This document shows positions 15,121 to 24,412 of a stretch of DNA of 44,069 nt, piece by piece (positions within the stretch are counted from its first letter, which is position 1; the number at the start of each line of letters is the position of its first letter). The translations under genes and the position numbers were made by a program. The DNA comes from Streptomyces rhizoryzae. Lineage in GTDB: Bacteria > Actinomycetota > Actinomycetes > Streptomycetales > Streptomycetaceae. The stretch covers positions 1-44,069 of the forward strand of contig NZ_JALMUV010000055.1 in assembly GCF_023155275.1 (NCBI RefSeq), in the 5' to 3' direction. Below the pieces are notes generated by a model that ran no database searches, was not told the origin of the DNA, and saw nothing but the letters and a program-made list of their open reading frames with translations.

Positions 15121-18100
15121 GCAACCAGATCGTCAAGGCGCTGGAACACGGGGCGCAGAAGCTCGGCAAAACGCTGGCCGAGGACGCCGGCAAGGCGCTC
15201 AAGAACTTCTACCGCTCAGCCGGCGACAACCTGAAAAAGGTGGCCCGCAATACGCGGGAGGCCGACACCAAACACGCTTCCGAGCTGAAGAAGATCCTCG
15301 ACGGCGGGAAGAACGACCTGCCCCGGAGCCCGCACGTGACCGGCAAGGGCCGGACCGGGCTGAGTGGAGCTGGCAAGCCGGGCCGGTCTTCGCACGGCAA
15401 CCGGAAGTGCCGGACCGCGGGCGACCCGGTGGACGTGGTCTCCGGCCAGATGGTGATGTCGGACATCGATCTGGAACTGCCCGGTCTCCTGCCGCTGGTG
15501 GTCCGGCGGGCGTACGCGTCCGGTTACGCGGCAGGCCGCTGGTTCGGGCCCGGCTGGTCCTCGACGCTCGACCAGCGTGTGCAGGTCGACGCGGACGGCA
15601 TCCACTACGCGGGGGAGGATGCGGAGATCCTGCACTACCCGCGACCTTCGGGGCTCGGCCGGCAGGTACTGCCCTCCGAGGGAGCCCGCTGGCCGCTCAC
15701 CTGGGACCCGGACACCGACACCATCGTGATCGAGGACCCGGAGACGGGCTGGCACAGGCAGTTCGCCCCAGCTCCCGAGGGGGATCGACACGCTCGATCA
15801 GCGCGATGACCGACCGCCACGGTGATCGAGTGGACTGTCTCGCGGGGGATGACGGCCTCCCGGTCGAGCTCCGCCACTCCGGCGGCTACCGGGTCGGTGT
15901 CGACACCGTCCGGACGGCAGCGGGCCCTCGGATCGAGGCTCTGCGCCTGTTGGACGGCACGCACCACGGACTGGGCACCACCGTGGTGGCCTACGACTAC
16001 GACATCCGGGGCCGCCTGACCGAGATCACCGGCTCTTCCGGCGTCCCGCTGGTCCACAGCTACGACAGCCGGGACCGCCTCAGTTCGTGGACCGACCGCA
16101 ACGGGTTCTGGTACCGGTACGAGTACGACACCGACGGCAGGGTGTGCCGTGCGCACGGCTCCGAGGACGTCCTCACCGCGACCTTCGCGTACGACCCGCG
16201 GCAGCGGATCACCACGGTGACCGACAGCCTCGGTCATGCGCGGCAGTACCACTACGACCGGTACCACCACATCACCAGGACCGTGGACGCGGTCGGTAAC
16301 ACCATCCACACGGAGTACGACCGCTACGGCCGCCTGCTGTCACGCACCGACGAGCTCGGGCACACCACCCGCCACACCCTGGACGGCAACGGCGATCCGC
16401 TGCGGGTCGACCGGCCCGACGGCACGTCGGAGACGGCGTCGAATAACGAACTCCGCCTGCCCACCGAGATCGTCGGCGCCGACGGCCACGTCTGGCGGTA
16501 CACCTACGACGCCCACGGCAGCCTGTTGTCGGCCGTCGACCCGCTCGGCGCCACGACCACCTACGGCTACGACGAACGCGGTCGGCTGGCCACCGTCACC
16601 GACCCCCTCGGGGCGGTGCGGCGCTACGAGACCGACCGGGCCGGGCTGCCGGTCGCGGTGATCGACCCGCTCGGCGCGGTCACCCGGGTGACCCGGGACG
16701 CCTTCGGCCGCGTGGTGACGGTGACCGATCCGCTCGGGGGCGTCACCCGGCTGGGGTGGACCGTCGAGGGCAAACCTGCCTGGCGGGTGGGCGCCGATGG
16801 GGCACGGGAGGAGTGGCAGTGCGACGCCGCCGGCAACCTCGCCCGGCACGTCGGCCCCGGTGGGGAGGCCGTGACCTATGTATACGGCCCGTTCGGCCGG
16901 GTGACGGCGCGGACGGATGCCGACGGCACGCGCTACGACTTCACCTACGACCAGGAATTGCGGCTGATCGGCGTCCGCAACCCCCAGGGCCAGGTATGCC
17001 GCTACACGTACGACCCCGCCGGCCACCTCGTCTCCGAGTCGGATTTCAACGGATCGACGCTCACCTACCGCAACGACCCCGCCGGGCGGCCGATCGAGCG
17101 GACCAACGGCTGCGGACAGACCGTCAGGCTCACCCGTGACACCGAGGGCCGGGTCAATCTGCGGGAAGCGGACGGGACCACGCCCGCCGCCTTCCGCTAC
17201 GACGCCCTCGGCCGGCTGCTGGAAGCCTCCGCCGACAGCACCGTGATCTTCTCCCGGGACGCCGTCGGCCGGATCCTGACGGAAACCGTCGACGGACGGT
17301 CCCTGGCCCACCAGTACGACGCGGCCGGCCGACGGCTCCGCCGGACCACTCCGACCGGCGCGACCTCGGAGTGGACGTACGACGCGAACGGCCGCCCGGC
17401 GACGCTGGCGACGCCGGGCGGCGGGCTCTCCTTCGGGCGTGACCTGGGGGGCGGGAGACGACCCGGTACCTGGGCCGGGGCGCTGCGCTCACCCAGAGCT
17501 GGGACGCGGCCCACCGGCTGACCGGGCAGGCGGTGTGGGCCCGCGTCCCTGCCGTCGGCGAGGCACCGGCCGGGTACGGCGCACTCCGGCAGCGCACGTA
17601 CACCTACCGCCCGGACGGCAGTCCGACCGCCGTCTCCGACATGGTCCGTGGCCCTCGTGCGTACGGTCTCGACGCCGTCGGTCGAGTCACCGCGGTCCAG
17701 GCCGCCGGCTGGACGGAGCAGTACGCCTACGACGCCCTCGGGAACGTCACGTCGGCGACCGGGCACTCCGGGCCCGGGCGGGACACGTCGGGGGAACGGC
17801 TCTACAGCGGAACGCTGGTCCGCTCGGCCGGCCGTACCGCCTACGAGCACGACGGGCAGGGCCGGCTGGTCCGGGAGACCCGCCGCACGCTCTCCGGCAC
17901 GATCCGGGAACGGACCTTCGTACGGGACGCGTACGACCGCCTGGTCCGGACCGTGACGGCCGGGGGCCAGACCTGGGAGTACCGCTACGACCCGCTCGGA
18001 AGGCGCATCGCGAAGCAGCGGACCGACGTGGACAGCCCCGCCGTGCTGTTCTCCTGGGACGACGACTGCCTCGCCGAGCAGACATCCGTATCGGCCGAGG

Positions 18101-18849
18101 GCCGGACCGTGGTCACCACCTGGGACTGGGAACCGGGTGAGTACCGGCCCGCAAGCCAGCTCCACCGCACGTGGCCGGCCGACGCCACGCGAGCGGAGAT
18201 CGACCGGCGGTTCTACGCGATCATCACCGATGCGGTCGGTGCCCCCAGTGAACTCGTCACCCCTGACGGGCGGATCGCCTGGTGCAGGACGACGGATCTG
18301 TGGGGCTCGACGGTCGGCGGCGGCGGAACGGAGGCCGACTGTCCGCTGCGCTTCCCCGGCCAGTACCGGGACGACGAGACCGGGCTCGACTACAACCACC
18401 ACCGGTACTACGACCCGGAGGCCGGCCGTTACCTCTCCGCCGATCCGCTGGGCCTCGCTCCCGCGCTCAACCACCATGCCTACGTCGACAACCCGTTGAT
18501 CCAGCTGGACCCGCTCGGTCTCGCCCGCGCAAAAAGGCTCCGGCCGCATCCGGACGCGACCGGTCCGCACACCACCTTCCGGCGGGACGGGACGACCGGC
18601 CAGGTCACCCACTACGCGGAGTGGGCGCCGCAGGACAACCCGCACGATCCCGCACCGTGGAAGATGACCAAGCGGGTCGACATGGTCGGCCCGGCGCATT
18701 TCGACCGGAAGACGGGCGTGACGATCCCGACGCCTCACGTGAACCTTCCGGATGGCCGCGCCCGCCCGACCGAACCTGGGAGAACACCCCGTGTCCCTGG
18801 ACCCCCTGAGCGCTCTCACCGCCTGGTACTCCCGTCAGTGCGACGGTGA
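15117..18849 (+). pseudogene. Rhs/YD-repeat polymorphic toxin, broken by two frameshifts, Ntox24-like tip
   Basis: ATG 15117 opens a helical leader, then the DUF6531-type segment GDPVDVVSGQMVMSDIDLELPG. At the G-run 15779-15783 the frame must shift by one (APAPEG to STRSISAMTDRHG) to continue. Many YD repeats follow (YDSRDRLSSW, YDPRQRITTV, YDPAGHLVSE and others). A second one-base break lies at the G-run 17446-17451 (FGRDLGG to ETTRYLGRGAALTQSWD). The Rhs core ends RYYDPEAGRYLSADPLGL...NPLIQLDPLGLA, followed by a ~75-residue tip (TTFRRDGTTGQVTHYAEW, HFDRKTGVTIPTPHV) like the predicted nuclease toxin Ntox24. Near 18775 another one-base change may have altered the end (EPWENTP in the next frame, stop 18809). 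As assembled, no full toxin is made. Confidence 0.75.
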
Positions 18850-19105
18850 GTGGGAGCACGAGTACGGCATCCGCATCGAGACGCTGGACAATCCCGGCTG
18901 GTCCGTCGAAATCGATCTCGATGAGACCGCACTCAGCGGAGTCACGCTCGACCGGACCGAGGTCGCGGAGGGAGCCTCCTGGCTCCAGGCGTGGTCCGAC
19001 GGCTCCGTCTTCCACCTCCGCTGCGGACCCGCCGACCTCGGGGCCGCGGTGGAGCGGTTCGGGGACTTCGCGGCTCGGCGCGGAGGGGAAGGCCGGGCGT
19101 CGTGA
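18791..19105 (+). CDS. Imm53-like immunity protein
   Basis: GTG 18791 (VSLDPLSALTAWYSRQC) with GGGAG shortly upstream gives a 104-residue acidic protein. WYSRQCDGEWEHEYGIRIETLDNPGWSVEIDL is characteristic of immunity protein 53, and further matching parts are WLQAWSDGSVFHLRCGP and the final LGAAVERFGDFAARRG. Such proteins bind and neutralise the toxin tip encoded just upstream, in the cytosol. It overlaps the 3' end of the toxin frame. The gene is intact although the toxin reading frame is broken, so it could be an orphan protecting against toxins of sister strains. Family assignment is fairly confident; the exact partner is inferred from adjacency. Confidence 0.75.
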   Translation: MSLDPLSALTAWYSRQCDGEWEHEYGIRIETLDNPGWSVEIDLDETALSGVTLDRTEVAEGASWLQAWSDGSVFHLRCGPADLGAAVERFGDFAARRGGEGRAS

Positions 19106-19196
19106 GGGCCGCCGCGCAGGCCGGTGGATCGCGGCCCACGGCCAGGACCCGGATGCCGCAGGTCCACAGGCATTGATGATCTTGGCGTGTCGGCGG

Positions 19197-19211
19197 GAGT
19201 TATCCACAGGG
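19197..19211. other. Perfect DnaA-box-like site upstream of recQ
   Basis: GAGTTATCCACAGGG contains the consensus DnaA box TTATCCACA at 19200-19208. The same 15 bases recur at 42325-42339. It lies 38 bases before the recQ start. Single boxes occur widely, so function is uncertain. Confidence 0.4.
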
Positions 19212-19248
19212 TCGGCGGGGGGTGGGGGGAAGCTCGTAGGCTTTCGGG

Positions 19249-21333
19249 GTGGGTCCGGCGGATGTGGGAGTGGTCGTGGTCGAGGAGAAGACGGAAGCCC
19301 TGGGGGCTGACGAGGCGGTGCAGGTGCTGCGCCGGGTGTTCGGGTACGACGCGTTCCGCGGGGAGCAGCGCGAGATCATCGAGCATGTGATCGGCGGCGG
19401 GGACGCGGTCGTCCTGATGCCGACGGGCGGCGGGAAGTCGCTGTGCTACCAGATTCCCTCGCTGGTGCGACCGGGGGTCGGGGTGGTCGTCTCGCCGCTG
19501 ATCGCGTTGATGCAGGACCAGGTCGACGCGCTGCGGGCGCTGGGGGTGCGGGCCGGGTTCCTCAATTCGACGCAGGATCTGGAGGAGCGGCGGCTGGTCG
19601 AGGCGGAGTTCCTGGCCGGCGAGCTGGACCTGCTGTATCTGGCGCCGGAGCGGCTGCGGGTCGAGCAGACGGTGCAGCTGCTGGACCGCGGGAAGATCTC
19701 GCTGTTCGCGATCGACGAGGCGCACTGCGTGGCGCAGTGGGGCCACGACTTCCGGCCTGACTACCTGGCCCTGTCGATGCTGCACGAGCGCTGGCCGGAC
19801 GTGCCGCGGATCGCGCTGACCGCGACGGCGACGAGGGCGACGCACACCGAGATCACGTCCCGGCTGCGGATGGACGGCGCCCGGCACTTCGTGGCGAGCT
19901 TCGACCGGCCCAACATCCAGTACCGGATCGCGGCGAAGAGCGAGCCGCGGCGGCAGCTGCTGGAGCTGCTCCGCGGTGAGCACGCCGGGGACGCCGGCAT
20001 CGTCTACTGCCTCTCCCGGGCCTCGGTGGAGAAGACCGCGCAGTTCCTGGTGGACAACGGCATCGACGCGGTGCCGTACCACGCGGGGCTGGACGCCCGG
20101 GTGCGCGCGGCGAACCAGGCGCGGTTCCTGCGGGAGGACGGGCTGGTGGTGGTCGCCACGATCGCGTTCGGGATGGGGATCGACAAGCCCGACGTGCGGT
20201 TCGTGGCCCATCTGGACCTGCCGAAGTCGGTGGAGGGGTACTACCAGGAGACCGGCCGTGCGGGGCGGGACGGGCAGCCGTCCACGGCGTGGCTGGCGTA
20301 CGGCCTCCAGGACGTGGTGCAGCAGCGGAAGATGATCGACGGCTCGGAGGGCGATGACGCGCACCGCCGCCGGCTGTCGGCGCACCTGGACGCGATGCTG
20401 GCGCTGTGCGAGACGGTGGAGTGTCGGCGCGTGCAGCTGCTGGCGTACTTCGGCCAGGACAGCGACGGCCCGTGCGGCAACTGCGATACGTGCCTGACAC
20501 CGCCGCAGACGTGGGACGGGACGGTGCCGGCGCAGAAGCTGCTGTCGACGGTGGTGCGGTTGCAGCGCGAGCGGGGGCAGAAGTTCGGGGCGGGCCAGAT
20601 CATCGACATCCTGCTGGGCAGGAAGACCGCCAAGGTCATTCAGTTCGATCACGATGCGCTGAGCGTCTTCGGGATCGGCGAGGACCTGCGCGAGGCCGAA
20701 TGGCGGGGCGTGGTACGGCAGTTGCTGGCTCAGGGGCTGCTGGCCGTGGAGGGTGATTACGGCACGCTGGTGCTCACCGAGGCCAGTGGTGAGGTGCTGC
20801 GCGGGCAGCGCCAGGTGCTGATGCGGCGGGAGCCGGAGAAGCCGGCGCGGGCGGCGAAGGCGAAGGCGGCCAAGGGCAAGCGGGCGCCGGTGGATCTTCC
20901 GGAGGAGGCGCTGCCGCTCTTCGAGGCGCTGCGCGGCTGGCGGGGCCGGACGGCCAAGGAGCAGGGCGTTCCGGCGTATGTGATCTTCCATGACGCGACG
21001 CTGCGGGAGATCGCGGTGGCGCGGCCGGCGAGCATTGCCGCGCTGGGCGCGATCAGCGGCGTGGGCGAGAACAAGCTCGCCAAGTACGGCGAGCAGATCC
21101 TGGCGGTGCTGGACGGGCGGGATGCCGCCGGGGAGGGCGCCGGTGGCGGGGCGGAAGCGGTTCTCGGGGTGACTGCTGGGGCCGGGGCTTCGGGTGCGGG
21201 GGCCGGGGCTGGGGCCGGGGACTCTGGGGCTGCGGCTCCGGGCGCGGGCGCCGGGCCTGCGGGCGGCGCTCCGGTGGGGTGGCGTGAGGTGGAGGAGGCG
21301 CTGCCGGAGCCGCCGGACGATATCGATTGGTGA
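19249..21333 (+). CDS. recQ: RecQ-family ATP-dependent DNA helicase
   Basis: A 694-residue superfamily-2 helicase. The zero motif is FGYDAFRGEQ (31-40), Walker A is TGGGKS (59-64), and DEAH is at 156-159 followed by the aromatic-rich loop VAQWGHDFR. Motif V/VI is AFGMGIDKPDVRF...GRAGRDGQPS. A zinc-binding region has four cysteines (ECRRVQLLAYFGQ...CGNCDTC), then a winged helix (TVVRLQRERGQKFGAGQIIDILLG) and an HRDC domain at about 530-615. A Gly/Ala tail follows. RecQ unwinds DNA 3' to 5' in recombinational repair. The start is GTG 19249 or one of the following GTGs; a -10-like TAGGCT at 19236-19241 ends seven bases before it, so the mRNA may be leaderless. All catalytic motifs are intact. 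Confidence 0.93.
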   Translation: MGPADVGVVVVEEKTEALGADEAVQVLRRVFGYDAFRGEQREIIEHVIGGGDAVVLMPTGGGKSLCYQIPSLVRPGVGVVVSPLIALMQDQVDALRALGVRAGFLNSTQDLEERRLVEAEFLAGELDLLYLAPERLRVEQTVQLLDRGKISLFAIDEAHCVAQWGHDFRPDYLALSMLHERWPDVPRIALTATATRATHTEITSRLRMDGARHFVASFDRPNIQYRIAAKSEPRRQLLELLRGEHAGDAGIVYCLSRASVEKTAQFLVDNGIDAVPYHAGLDARVRAANQARFLREDGLVVVATIAFGMGIDKPDVRFVAHLDLPKSVEGYYQETGRAGRDGQPSTAWLAYGLQDVVQQRKMIDGSEGDDAHRRRLSAHLDAMLALCETVECRRVQLLAYFGQDSDGPCGNCDTCLTPPQTWDGTVPAQKLLSTVVRLQRERGQKFGAGQIIDILLGRKTAKVIQFDHDALSVFGIGEDLREAEWRGVVRQLLAQGLLAVEGDYGTLVLTEASGEVLRGQRQVLMRREPEKPARAAKAKAAKGKRAPVDLPEEALPLFEALRGWRGRTAKEQGVPAYVIFHDATLREIAVARPASIAALGAISGVGENKLAKYGEQILAVLDGRDAAGEGAGGGAEAVLGVTAGAGASGAGAGAGAGDSGAAAPGAGAGPAGGAPVGWREVEEALPEPPDDIDW

Positions 21334-21413
21334 GGGGGCGGTATCTGCTCGTGCGGGGCGTATCTGCTGGTGAGGGGGCGGTACCTGCTGGCGTGGGGAG
21401 CGGTATCCGGTGG
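21329..21413 (+). repeat. Imperfect ~21-base tandem repeat
   Basis: Four related units of the type GGTGAGGGGGCGGTATCTGCT follow the recQ stop directly. The first overlaps the last codon. The remaining space to 21605 holds no gene that I can support. Confidence 0.5.
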
Positions 21414-21605
21414 TGTGGGGCGGCGCCTGGGGGTGAGGGGCGCCGTCGGGCGGCGGTTTCGTCACACGACTGACCGGAGGCGTCGGGCTGGCTGTTACAC
21501 AACGTATGGATCGCCGTTATGGACCCTCCGTAGCTTGCTCTCACGTACCGCACATCGATCCGTCCCAGAACCGGGTGGCCGCCGGCCCCCCGTCGAGGAG
21601 TGCCC

Positions 21606-21890
21606 ATGCGTGCTCAGCGCCGTTCCGTGATCCGCACCGCCATCGTCGCGACCGGAGCACTGGCCGTCCTGCTGCTTCCCTCGGGCGCCGCGTTCGCCGC
21701 GGATTCGACGGCGCCGACGGAGAGCCGGACGTCGATCATCCTCCCCGACGAGGGGCTGGCCGGGCTCGCGGAGAAGGCCGGGCACCTGCCGAAGGCGGGC
21801 CTGCTCGGCGGCGCGGCCGCGCTGGGCGCGGCGGGCGTGGGCATCGCGGTGCAGCGGCGGCGCCAGGAGTCGTCGGACCGGTCCCGGTAG
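21606..21890 (+). CDS. Small exported, membrane-tethered protein
   Basis: ATG 21606 is chosen because GAGGAG sits five bases before it; GTG 21600 overlaps that site. The 94-residue product has a clear signal peptide (basic MRAQRRSVIRT, hydrophobic IVATGALAVLLLP, cleavage near AFAA-DST). A ~30-residue polar middle follows (STAPTESRTSIILPDEGLAGL), then a hydrophobic C-terminal helix (LLGGAAALGAAGVGIAV) and a basic QRRR tail. It should therefore be anchored in the membrane with a tiny outward-facing segment. No sortase motif and no known family. The topology resembles other short secreted actinobacterial proteins. It stands alone between recQ and the PEP-mutase gene. Confidence 0.65.
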   Translation: MRAQRRSVIRTAIVATGALAVLLLPSGAAFAADSTAPTESRTSIILPDEGLAGLAEKAGHLPKAGLLGGAAALGAAGVGIAVQRRRQESSDRSR

Positions 21891-21976
21891 GGGCAAGGCC
21901 GGTCCCGGTAGGGGGCCGTAGGGGAGCGCCGGGCTCGGACTTGCCGCGGGTGCGTGGCCTCTCGGGGCGGCTGGGC

Positions 21977-23395
21977 TCAGTACCTCACTCCTCTCGCCAG
22001 CCTCTGTAGTTCTGCGTAGGTCGGGGGTTCGGTGGGGCGCGTTGCCGTCGATGGTGGCGCCGGTTCCGCCGGCCCGTCGGGGTTTGCCGTGGGGAGGGTG
22101 CGGTCCGTCGTACCGGCCGCGCGGGCCTTCGTGAGCGCCGCGTCCGCCGCCGTGTCGGTCGGGTCTTCCGTCGCCTTGTCGGTCGGGGTCGGGGCCGTCG
22201 CGGTGCCGGTTGAGGTCGCGGCCGTGTCGGGCGGGGCCGTCGTTGTGCGGGCCGGGTTCGCACTCGTAGGGGTCGTGAGGGTTCTGGTCCGTGCGCTGTG
22301 CGCCGTCGTGCGGTCGGCCTGCGCCGTCGTGGGGGCCGCGTGTTTCGTCGTACGGGTCGCGTCCGCCCTCGTACGCTCGGCGGGCCCCGTCGTTCGGAGC
22401 GCTTCTGCTGTCGCGCGGGCCGCTCCCAGGGCCGTGCGGAAGAGGAGTGAGCCGGTGCTGATGCGGCGGACGCCGAGGTCGGCCAGGTGGGGGACGGTGT
22501 GGCGGCCTGGTGCGAAGAGGATGTTCAGGGGCGCGGGGATGCCGGCGACGAGAGTGGCGATGTCCGCGTCGGCCACGACCCCGGGGACGAAGATGCCGTC
22601 GGCGCCGGCGGCCAGGTAGGTCTCCGCGCGGGCGAGCGTGTGCGCCAGGGGCAGCGGGGCGTCCCGCTGCCAGTGGGTGTCGATGCGGGCGTTGACGAAC
22701 AGGTCCGGGACGCGTTCCTTGATCGCGGTGAGCACGTCGGCCTGGCGGGCCGCGTCGTGCAGCCCTCCGCCGCCGGGGAGCCCGTCCTCCAGGTTGATGC
22801 CGGCGGCGCCGCAGTCCGCCAACTCGGCGGCCAGCGACGCGACTTGGTCGGGACTTCCGCCGAATCCGGCCTCGATGTCGACGGTGTACGGGCACGGCAG
22901 GCGGCCCGCCAGCCGGCGGGCCAGGTCGAGCGTGGCGTCCCGGACCTCGGGGCAGCCCCGGCCGTCCGGCAGACCCAGGGCGGCCGCGAGCCCGAGGCTG
23001 GTCGTACCGACCGCCGCGAACCCGGCCCCGGCCAACACGGCGGCCGAGGCGCTGTCCCAGGCGTTGGGGAGCAGGAGCGGGTGGCCGGGGGCGTGGTGCA
23101 GGGCGTGGAAGGCGGACGTCCGGGAGCCGGACCGGGCGGCTGCGGCCTGGCCGGTGGGCGGGTGCGGTGCGTTCGGTGTAACCGGTGCGTGTGGGGTGCC
23201 CGGTGCGTGGGGGGTGTCCGGTGCGTGCGGGGTGTCCAGTGCGCCTGGTGCACCCGGTGCGCTCGCTGGGCTCGATGCGTTCAGTGCGCCCGGTGCTTTC
23301 GGTGCGCTCGCTGTGATCGGTGCGCTCGGTGCGTTCCGCGCGCTCGGTGCGTTCCGCGCGCTCGGTGCGTTCGGGTGGGGGTCGGGGGGTGTCAT
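21977..23395 (-). CDS. PEP mutase / isocitrate lyase family enzyme with repeat-rich tails
   Basis: From ATG 23395 the product is 472 residues, but only about 85-325 form the enzyme. FHALHHAPGHPLLLPNAWDSASAAVLAGAGF, VDIEAGFGG, AAGINLEDG, NARIDTHW and ADGIFVPGV mark the phosphoenolpyruvate mutase/isocitrate lyase barrel with its Mg-binding acids. Members cleave or form C-C or C-P bonds in 2-oxo acids; the substrate here is unknown. Residues 1-80 are Ala/Pro/Asn hexapeptide repeats (NAPSAR, DTPHAP) encoded by 18-base tandem DNA repeats. Residues 325-472 are a Thr/Ala/Pro/Arg tail without fold. Typical members are ~260-280 residues. Tails may be disordered or the product of repeat expansion. Divergent from the arsR-type gene 63 bases away. 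Confidence 0.75.
   Translation of the reverse strand: MTPPDPHPNAPSARNAPSARNAPSAPITASAPKAPGALNASSPASAPGAPGALDTPHAPDTPHAPGTPHAPVTPNAPHPPTGQAAAARSGSRTSAFHALHHAPGHPLLLPNAWDSASAAVLAGAGFAAVGTTSLGLAAALGLPDGRGCPEVRDATLDLARRLAGRLPCPYTVDIEAGFGGSPDQVASLAAELADCGAAGINLEDGLPGGGGLHDAARQADVLTAIKERVPDLFVNARIDTHWQRDAPLPLAHTLARAETYLAAGADGIFVPGVVADADIATLVAGIPAPLNILFAPGRHTVPHLADLGVRRISTGSLLFRTALGAARATAEALRTTGPAERTRADATRTTKHAAPTTAQADRTTAHSARTRTLTTPTSANPARTTTAPPDTAATSTGTATAPTPTDKATEDPTDTAADAALTKARAAGTTDRTLPTANPDGPAEPAPPSTATRPTEPPTYAELQRLARGVRY
23200..23376 (-). repeat. 18-base tandem repeats inside PEP-mutase gene 5' end
   Basis: The unit CGCTCGGTGCGTTCCGCG is repeated exactly at 23323-23340 and 23341-23358, with a partial third copy to about 23372. 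A related 18-base unit (GGTGCGTGCGGGGTGTCC) recurs near 23200-23240. The period of 18 keeps the frame and encodes hexapeptides. Confidence 0.7.
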
Positions 23396-23458
23396 GCGGG
23401 CACAGTAGGGCGAGGACGTGTCGGTGGTGGCCGAAGTGTTGCGGCGGAGAATGGGCGT

Positions 23459-24412
23459 ATGACGTCGGCGAAGCAAGCAACGGAGCGAGTAACGGAGCAG
23501 GTAGGGGAAGGGGCGTACGGGCGGCGGGCGCGGTCCAGGCCCTCGGGGCGGGCCAGGCCGTCGGATCCCGTGCCGGCTACCGACAGCCTCCGGCCCGGCG
23601 TCACCCCTGCGCCCCACCCTGAGCCTGGCCACGACCACGGCCACCCTGAGGCCGGCCACGCCCGCCCCGAGCGTGGCCACGACCGTCCTGCTCACCACCA
23701 GCCCGACTACAGCCAGGAGCTGGCGCGGTTGGCGGCGCTGCTGGCCGACCGGACGCGGGCCGCGTTCTGCCTGGCGCTGCTCGACGGGCGGGCCTGGACG
23801 GCCGGGGAGCTGGCCGCGTACGCGGGGGTGGCGCCGTCCACCGCGAGCGAGCACCTGTCGCGGCTGACCGACGGCGGGCTGCTGGTCGAACGGCGGCAGG
23901 GCCGGCACCGCTACGTCCAGCTGGCCGGGCCCCGCGTCGCCGAGCTGCTCGAATCGGTGACCGCGCACCTCGACCCGCCGGCCGCCGCCCCGCGCGGACT
24001 GCGCGCGGCCACCGCCTCGGCGGCGCTGGCCCGCGGCCGGACCTGCTACGACCACCTGGCGGGGCGCCTCGGCGTCGCCCTCACCGACGCCATGACCGCG
24101 CGGGGGCTGCTGGACCAGGACGGCGGTTTCGCGCTCACCGGCAGCGGGCGGGAGTGGTTCGCCGATGTCCTCGGGGTGCCGGACGACGCGCTGCGCGGCG
24201 GTCGCCGCCCGCAGGCCCGCGGCTGCCTGGACTGGACCGAACGCCGCCAGCACCTGGCCGGTACGGCGGGTGCCCGGCTCTGCGAACGGTTCCTGGAGCG
24301 GCACTGGATCCGCCGCATCGGGACCGGCCGGGCCGTCCGCCTCACCCCGGAGGGCACGACCGCCCTGCGGGAACTGCTGGGCATCGACGAGCGGACGGCG
24401 GGGTTGGTGTAG
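23459..24412 (+). CDS. ArsR-type winged-helix regulator with His-rich leader
   Basis: ATG 23459 gives 317 residues. The first ~85 are Pro/Arg/His-rich, with many histidines between about residues 50 and 82 (PEPGHDHGHPEAGHARPERG, HDRPAHHQPD). The winged-helix domain follows (LARLAALLADRTRAAFCLAL, GELAAYAGVAPSTASEHLSRL, LLVERRQGRHRYVQLAG), a clear ArsR/SmtB pattern. The C-terminal ~150 residues (ARGRTCYDHLAGRLGVALTDAM, LCERFLERHWIRR) match a longer actinobacterial subgroup. It is divergent from the PEP-mutase gene with 63 bases between starts, so it probably controls that gene and itself. The histidine leader could bind metal, or the true start could lie downstream near the winged helix. The effector is unknown. 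Confidence 0.78.
   Translation: MTSAKQATERVTEQVGEGAYGRRARSRPSGRARPSDPVPATDSLRPGVTPAPHPEPGHDHGHPEAGHARPERGHDRPAHHQPDYSQELARLAALLADRTRAAFCLALLDGRAWTAGELAAYAGVAPSTASEHLSRLTDGGLLVERRQGRHRYVQLAGPRVAELLESVTAHLDPPAAAPRGLRAATASAALARGRTCYDHLAGRLGVALTDAMTARGLLDQDGGFALTGSGREWFADVLGVPDDALRGGRRPQARGCLDWTERRQHLAGTAGARLCERFLERHWIRRIGTGRAVRLTPEGTTALRELLGIDERTAGLV

Noticed and set aside
15779..15783. Programmed frameshifting in the Rhs gene
   Set aside because: No slippery heptamer with a downstream pseudoknot was apparent, and a second break plus a truncated partner suit decay or sequencing error better; kept only as an open question under the G-run finding.
18835..21465. 876-residue antisense frame over recQ
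   Set aside because: Arg/Pro/His-rich shadow without domain; the plus strand has complete RecQ motifs.
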